This document shows positions 33,604-37,114 of a DNA stretch of 37,114 nt, one piece after another (the stretch's first letter is position 1; each line of letters begins with the position of its first letter). Under the pieces are notes generated by a model that saw only the letters and a list, made by a program, of their open reading frames with translations, did not search any database and was not told the DNA's origin. The translations under genes and the position numbers were made by a program. The stretch lies in NCBI RefSeq assembly GCF_001427785.1, contig NZ_LMHM01000013.1, positions 284,186 through 321,299 on the forward strand, given 5' to 3'. The DNA comes from Lysobacter sp. Root690. GTDB lineage: Bacteria > Pseudomonadota > Gammaproteobacteria > Xanthomonadales > Xanthomonadaceae.

Positions 33604-34761
33604 ATGGACCGACGTCGATTCTTCGCCCTGGGCGGCTGGGCCGCGGCGCTGCCGATGCTGGCGCATCTGGGCCCGGCGCAGGCCAAAGCCGATGCATCGC
33701 GCGCGACGAGCAAGCGCGTGGATTTCACCAGCGACGGCCTGGGCCTGGACCCGGGCGAATACGCCAGCCTGTTGCACGACACCGTGGCCGCCGGCGCGGT
33801 CGGCGCGGACTACTACTCCAACGGCGGCATCGTCGCTGAGCTGGAGCGCAGCTTCGCGCAGATGCTCGGCAAGCAGGCGGCGCTCTTCCTGCCGACCGGC
33901 ACGCTGGCGAACCAGATCGCGATCCGCAAGCTGGCCGGCAACGACCGCCGCGTGTTGGTCCAGGCCGAAAGCCATCTGTACAACGACAGCGGCGATTGCG
34001 CTGAAGTGCTCAGCGGCTTGAATCTGATCCCGCTGGCGCCGGGCCGGGCCACGTTTGAACTGACGCAGGTGCGCGACTGGGTCGAACGCTCGGCCGGTGG
34101 CCGGGTCGCGATGAAGGTCGGCGCGATCTCGATCGAAAATCCGGTGCGGCGCATGGATCACCGCATGTTCGAATTCGCCGAACTCGAACGCATCAGCGCC
34201 TACGCGCGCGAGCAGGGCATCCGCCTGCACCTGGACGGCGCGCGTCTGTTCAACCTGCCGTTGCATTCGGGCAAGAGCGTACGCGAACACGCCGCGCTGT
34301 TCGATACCGTGTACGTCTCGCTGTGGAAGCATTTCAACGCCGCGTCCGGCGCGATCCTGGCCGGCGATGCGGCCTTCATCGACGGCCTGTACCACACGCG
34401 CCGCATGTTCGGCGGATCGTTGCCGCAGGCGTGGCCGGAAGTGGCGTTGGTGCCGCGTTACGCGCCAAGTTTCGAAGCGGACTACGCGAACGCGTGGCGC
34501 ATGGCCGAGCAATTGATCGCGTTGCTGCAGGCCGATCCGCGCTTCAGCGCGCAACGCATCGCCGACGGGACTTGCCGGTTCGTGTTGAAGGTCGCGGGGG
34601 TGGAGCCGACCGCGCTGGTCGAACGCGCGGCGAAGCGCGGGGTGATCCTGCCGCGCGCTCATCCGGGCAGCGGCGATATGTCGATGCAGGTCAATCCGAC
34701 CTTGTTGCGGGTGCCGCCGGCGCAGCTGGCGCGGTGGTTGATCGAGGCGGCGAGCGGTTGA
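33604..34761 (+). CDS. Tat-exported threonine aldolase-like PLP enzyme
   Basis: A 385-residue fold-type I PLP enzyme of the beta-eliminating lyase/threonine aldolase family. The N-terminus MDRRRFFALGGWAAALPMLA is a twin-arginine signal, so the folded, cofactor-bound enzyme is probably exported to the periplasm. The core shows FLPTGTLANQIAIRKL, QAESHLYNDSGD, SIENPVRRMDH, RLHLDGARLFNLPLHSG and VSLWKHFNAASGAIL, whose Lys is the PLP lysine. Length without the signal is typical. AGGAG lies 7 bases before the ATG at 33604. Family members cleave beta-hydroxy amino acids to glycine and an aldehyde; the periplasmic substrate here is unknown. It ends at a strong terminator. Confidence 0.9.
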   Translation: MDRRRFFALGGWAAALPMLAHLGPAQAKADASRATSKRVDFTSDGLGLDPGEYASLLHDTVAAGAVGADYYSNGGIVAELERSFAQMLGKQAALFLPTGTLANQIAIRKLAGNDRRVLVQAESHLYNDSGDCAEVLSGLNLIPLAPGRATFELTQVRDWVERSAGGRVAMKVGAISIENPVRRMDHRMFEFAELERISAYAREQGIRLHLDGARLFNLPLHSGKSVREHAALFDTVYVSLWKHFNAASGAILAGDAAFIDGLYHTRRMFGGSLPQAWPEVALVPRYAPSFEADYANAWRMAEQLIALLQADPRFSAQRIADGTCRFVLKVAGVEPTALVERAAKRGVILPRAHPGSGDMSMQVNPTLLRVPPAQLARWLIEAASG

Positions 34762-34855
34762 GGTGGCCGCCGCCGACTTGCTGAAGTGGAGAAGTAGGCG
34801 CTGGTTCGCGTCGAGGGTATCGTCGCTGTGCCACGCTGCGGTTCGCGGCAATCAA

Positions 34856-34885
34856 GGGCCTCGCGATTGCGAGGCCCTTTTTTTT
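34856..34885 (+). terminator. Rho-independent terminator
   Basis: GGGCCTCGC-GATT-GCGAGGCCC forms a perfect 9-bp stem with a four-base loop, followed by eight T. It terminates the aldolase-like gene on the plus strand and separates it from the converging sulfatase gene. Confidence 0.93.
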
Positions 34886-34926
34886 GTTCAAGGCGGCGGC
34901 GCACACCGGCGCGGGTGCGCACGGGC

Positions 34927-36927
34927 TCAAACCGATTCCGGCGTCGACAGCATTTCGGCTTCGTAACGTTGCAACAACCGGTTCAAGCGATTGGCGGTGT
35001 CGACGATGCCCGCATCGGTGTAATGCGACGGCAGCTCCGCAATCGGCGTCGGGAAGCTCGCGTTGGTGATCAGCAGATTGGTCATTTCGCAGCCGTCGTG
35101 TTCCAGATCGTACAGCTCCCACTCGTCAGCCTCGATCTGGTTCGGATCCCAGTAGCGGACCAGTTTCCATTCGCCCGAACGCACGCAGCGCACGTGATTG
35201 GGTTGCCGCACCGGGCCGGGCGCGAGTTGCGGTACCGGGCCGTTGAACGGGAGTTGGCTGCCGCCGTCGCGGACCACGTCGACCATCTCCAGGAAGATCT
35301 TGAATTCGCGATCCGAATGCACTTGATGCGGATCGGCATCGCCGTGCAGGCGTTCGGTGATTTCGTCGTCGGTGACGAACAGGATGCCTTCGCGCACTTG
35401 GCCGTCGGGTTGCCTTGGCTCGCTCTGCGTGCCGCGGATCACCGGGGTCAGATCGACGCCGGGGAACGGCGGCACCGGCCTGGTCTGGCGCAGTTCTTCG
35501 CCGATGCGCGCCACGTCCTGTTCGCTGAGACCGGCCAGACCGAGCAGGGTCGGCACGATGTCGACGTGGCTAGTCAAGGCATCGATCTGACGCATGTCGG
35601 GTTCGGCGTTGAGCTTCGCCGACTGGATCACCACCGGCACGTGCAGCGCTTCCTGATACGCGGTATGCCACTTCTCGATCATGTAGTTGTGGGCGCCGCC
35701 GTATTCGCCGTGGTCGGCCATGAACACCACGATGGTGTTCTCGCGCTGGCCCGATTCGTCGAGCGCATCGAGCACGCTGCGGATATGGCCGTCGACCAGA
35801 TGCTGCAACCACGCGTAGTACTGCACGAAGCGCAGCGCCGCGTTGTGCGGATCGGCGGTCAGCTGGAAGGGAATGCCCGACAGCAAGGCGGCGTTGACCG
35901 CGTCCAGTCCCGCCTGTTGTTGCGCCGACAATCCGGTCTTGGACGCGAGCGCGAGGCCCATCTTGTAGGCGTAGTCGAACTGGCAGGCCGGCTTGTTGGT
36001 CAGCGGATCGTCCAGGCTCGGCGGGACGTTGGCGTTGTCCTGCGGAAACGCGAGCGGATTGAGATTCAGGCTCAAGGTGCCTGCGGTCGGGGTGTTGCTC
36101 CAGGTGCCTTGGGTCGGAACCATCAGCGGGCCGATCGGTTTTGCGTTGGGGTCGAGCCCACGCGGCAGACCCGGATAGGTCGCGATGTCGTGCGGATTGG
36201 CGAACGAGGCGACCGCGAGCCAGGGCTTGGGTTCGGTGCTCGGGTCGGGCGTCAACGGCTTGCTTTGGTCGTGCTGGGCGAGCTGGCGGTTGTACGCCAG
36301 CCCGAGGCCCTGGCCGCGCAGAAAGCCGCAGACGAGATCACGGAAACCGACATCGCGGTACGCGCCGAGGTTGTTGATGCTGGAGCCATGCGGCTCGGGC
36401 CACGACAGTTCCCAATCGTCGAAGCCATATTTTTGCAGCGAATGTTCGGGCGGATTGCTGACATGCCACTTGCCGAAGTAATGAGTCTTGTAGCCCGCGC
36501 CGCGGAACCAGTGGCCAAGGGTCGGGATGCCGTCGGCGGCCAGCCATGGAAACGCCGCGGCGTCGCCGTTCTTGAACAGTCCGTCGGTCTGGGTCACGCC
36601 GGTGCGCGCGCCGTATTGGCCGGTCATCAAGGCGCTGCGGCTGGGTATGCAGGCCGAGGAGGCGATGGTGTGTTTGCGCAGCACCACCGAGTGCTTGCGC
36701 AGCGACCACAGGCCGGGGAAGTACTGGCGGTAGTCGTTGTTGGCGTCGGGTTCGCCCTGGAAGCCGACGATGTCCTTGAGGTCGTCGACGAAGCCGCCTT
36801 GGGCGCCGTAGGCGTAGCGCGGGAAGCGCAGTTGGTCGACGAGGATGATCAGGATGTTGGGTTTTGTTGAGGTGTCGGGTTCGGTGGAGGCTTCGGGCTT
36901 GGCGGGTGGGCTGGGCGAGGTGGCCAT
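34927..36927 (-). CDS. Formylglycine-dependent sulfatase family protein
   Basis: A 666-residue type I sulfatase of the alkaline phosphatase superfamily. NILIILVDQLR carries the first metal ligand (the D-Q form seen in choline sulfatase and phosphonate monoester hydrolase relatives). SACIPSRSALMTGQYGARTG is the C-x-P-S-R signature whose Cys becomes formylglycine. GKWHVSNPP and MADHGEYGG supply further active-site residues. No signal peptide is visible: the N-terminus is a Pro/Ser/Thr-rich stretch (SPSPPAKPEAS), so it is probably cytoplasmic. The start at 36927 follows AGGGG by 5 bases; an ATG at 37008 would add 27 Arg-rich residues. The activating enzyme is not in the window. Substrate unknown: a sulfate ester or phosphonate/phosphodiester is possible. 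Confidence 0.92.
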   Translation of the reverse strand: MATSPSPPAKPEASTEPDTSTKPNILIILVDQLRFPRYAYGAQGGFVDDLKDIVGFQGEPDANNDYRQYFPGLWSLRKHSVVLRKHTIASSACIPSRSALMTGQYGARTGVTQTDGLFKNGDAAAFPWLAADGIPTLGHWFRGAGYKTHYFGKWHVSNPPEHSLQKYGFDDWELSWPEPHGSSINNLGAYRDVGFRDLVCGFLRGQGLGLAYNRQLAQHDQSKPLTPDPSTEPKPWLAVASFANPHDIATYPGLPRGLDPNAKPIGPLMVPTQGTWSNTPTAGTLSLNLNPLAFPQDNANVPPSLDDPLTNKPACQFDYAYKMGLALASKTGLSAQQQAGLDAVNAALLSGIPFQLTADPHNAALRFVQYYAWLQHLVDGHIRSVLDALDESGQRENTIVVFMADHGEYGGAHNYMIEKWHTAYQEALHVPVVIQSAKLNAEPDMRQIDALTSHVDIVPTLLGLAGLSEQDVARIGEELRQTRPVPPFPGVDLTPVIRGTQSEPRQPDGQVREGILFVTDDEITERLHGDADPHQVHSDREFKIFLEMVDVVRDGGSQLPFNGPVPQLAPGPVRQPNHVRCVRSGEWKLVRYWDPNQIEADEWELYDLEHDGCEMTNLLITNASFPTPIAELPSHYTDAGIVDTANRLNRLLQRYEAEMLSTPESV

Positions 36928-37072
36928 TGGGACCCCTATGGTCGGGTGATGTCGCGTGGCTGCGGCGCGGGTCGCGCGGCGGCGGAGTTGAGACGTCGGA
37001 TTCGACATAAGCAATGACGCGGATCGGTCGTCTTGGCGGCCACGGTCGCTATAAGGCCGATTTTTTTCGTGT

Positions 37073-37114
37073 CTTTGAAGAAAGATCAAAGGCTTCCGCC
37101 CGCAAGCGGGCGGG
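37073..37114. other. Hairpins at the right edge
   Basis: CTTTGA-N7-TCAAAG (37073-37091) and CCGCCCG-CAAG-CGGGCGG (37096-37113) form two short hairpins at the window edge, upstream of the sulfatase gene. The second could end a gene entering from the right, but the sequence stops here. Confidence 0.3.

Noticed and set aside
34828-36870. 680-codon frame opposite the sulfatase
   Set aside because: Antisense shadow; its first part runs through a terminator hairpin.
1-37114. CRISPR array, insertion sequence, prophage or tRNA
   Set aside because: No regularly spaced direct repeats with unique spacers, no transposase, integrase or phage genes, and no cloverleaf recognised by eye.

Overview
This GC-rich, gene-dense window looks like the chromosome of a Xanthomonadaceae bacterium, most likely Lysobacter or a close relative. 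The reasons are the codon usage, a lipase with the C-terminal XVIPCD-type signal of Xanthomonadales type IV secretion effectors, several Tat- and Sec-exported enzymes, and dispersed palindromic repeats of the kind common in these genomes. The species call is inference. I found no rRNA, tRNA, CRISPR array, insertion sequence or phage.

Layout, left to right. (1) 1-547 is repeat-bearing intergenic DNA. (2) 551-2455 is an exported Calx-beta/DUF11 surface protein. (3) 2510-5662, minus strand, is a minimal class II lanthipeptide locus: a 52-residue precursor followed by a LanM synthetase. LanM is in the same frame as the precursor, separated by one TGA, and its N-terminal region has no ATG, GTG or TTG start. 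(4) 6350-9611 is a type IV-type effector module: a cytoplasmic ankyrin protein, a class 3 lipase with an XVIPCD-like tail, and a second protein ending in an ankyrin-like pair. (5) 9664-9931 is a structured repeat. (6) 9962-12155, minus, holds two DJ-1/PfpI proteins and an AhpD-like protein, divergent from a LysR regulator (12252-13151). (7) 13491-15234 encodes a MipA/OmpV porin-like protein and a siderophore-interacting-type flavoprotein. (8) 15251-17285, minus, encodes an exported DUF2252 protein and a small secreted protein.

(9) 17614-26638, minus, is one long gene train: dgcA (dipeptide epimerase family), a Tat-exported M19 dipeptidase, a TonB-dependent receptor, dgcN (DUF1611), a YkvI-like permease and a membrane-anchored beta-lactamase-fold hydrolase. 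Read together they suggest import, trimming and catabolism of D-glutamate-containing peptides, probably from peptidoglycan. An AT-rich promoter with a perfect 16-bp palindrome lies in front. (10) 27095-28607 is a tandem pair of paralogous membrane-anchored proteins. (11) 28725-30468 encodes a SAM methyltransferase-like protein and a small unknown. (12) 30585-33092, minus, is a LytS/LytTR two-component pair followed by a small lipoprotein. (13) 33604-34761 is a Tat-exported PLP aldolase-like enzyme, ending at a strong terminator that faces (14) a formylglycine-type sulfatase (34927-36927, minus).

The two most interesting systems are the lanthipeptide locus with its odd LanM start and the D-glutamate/muropeptide utilisation operon. 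The XVIPCD lipase module is third.
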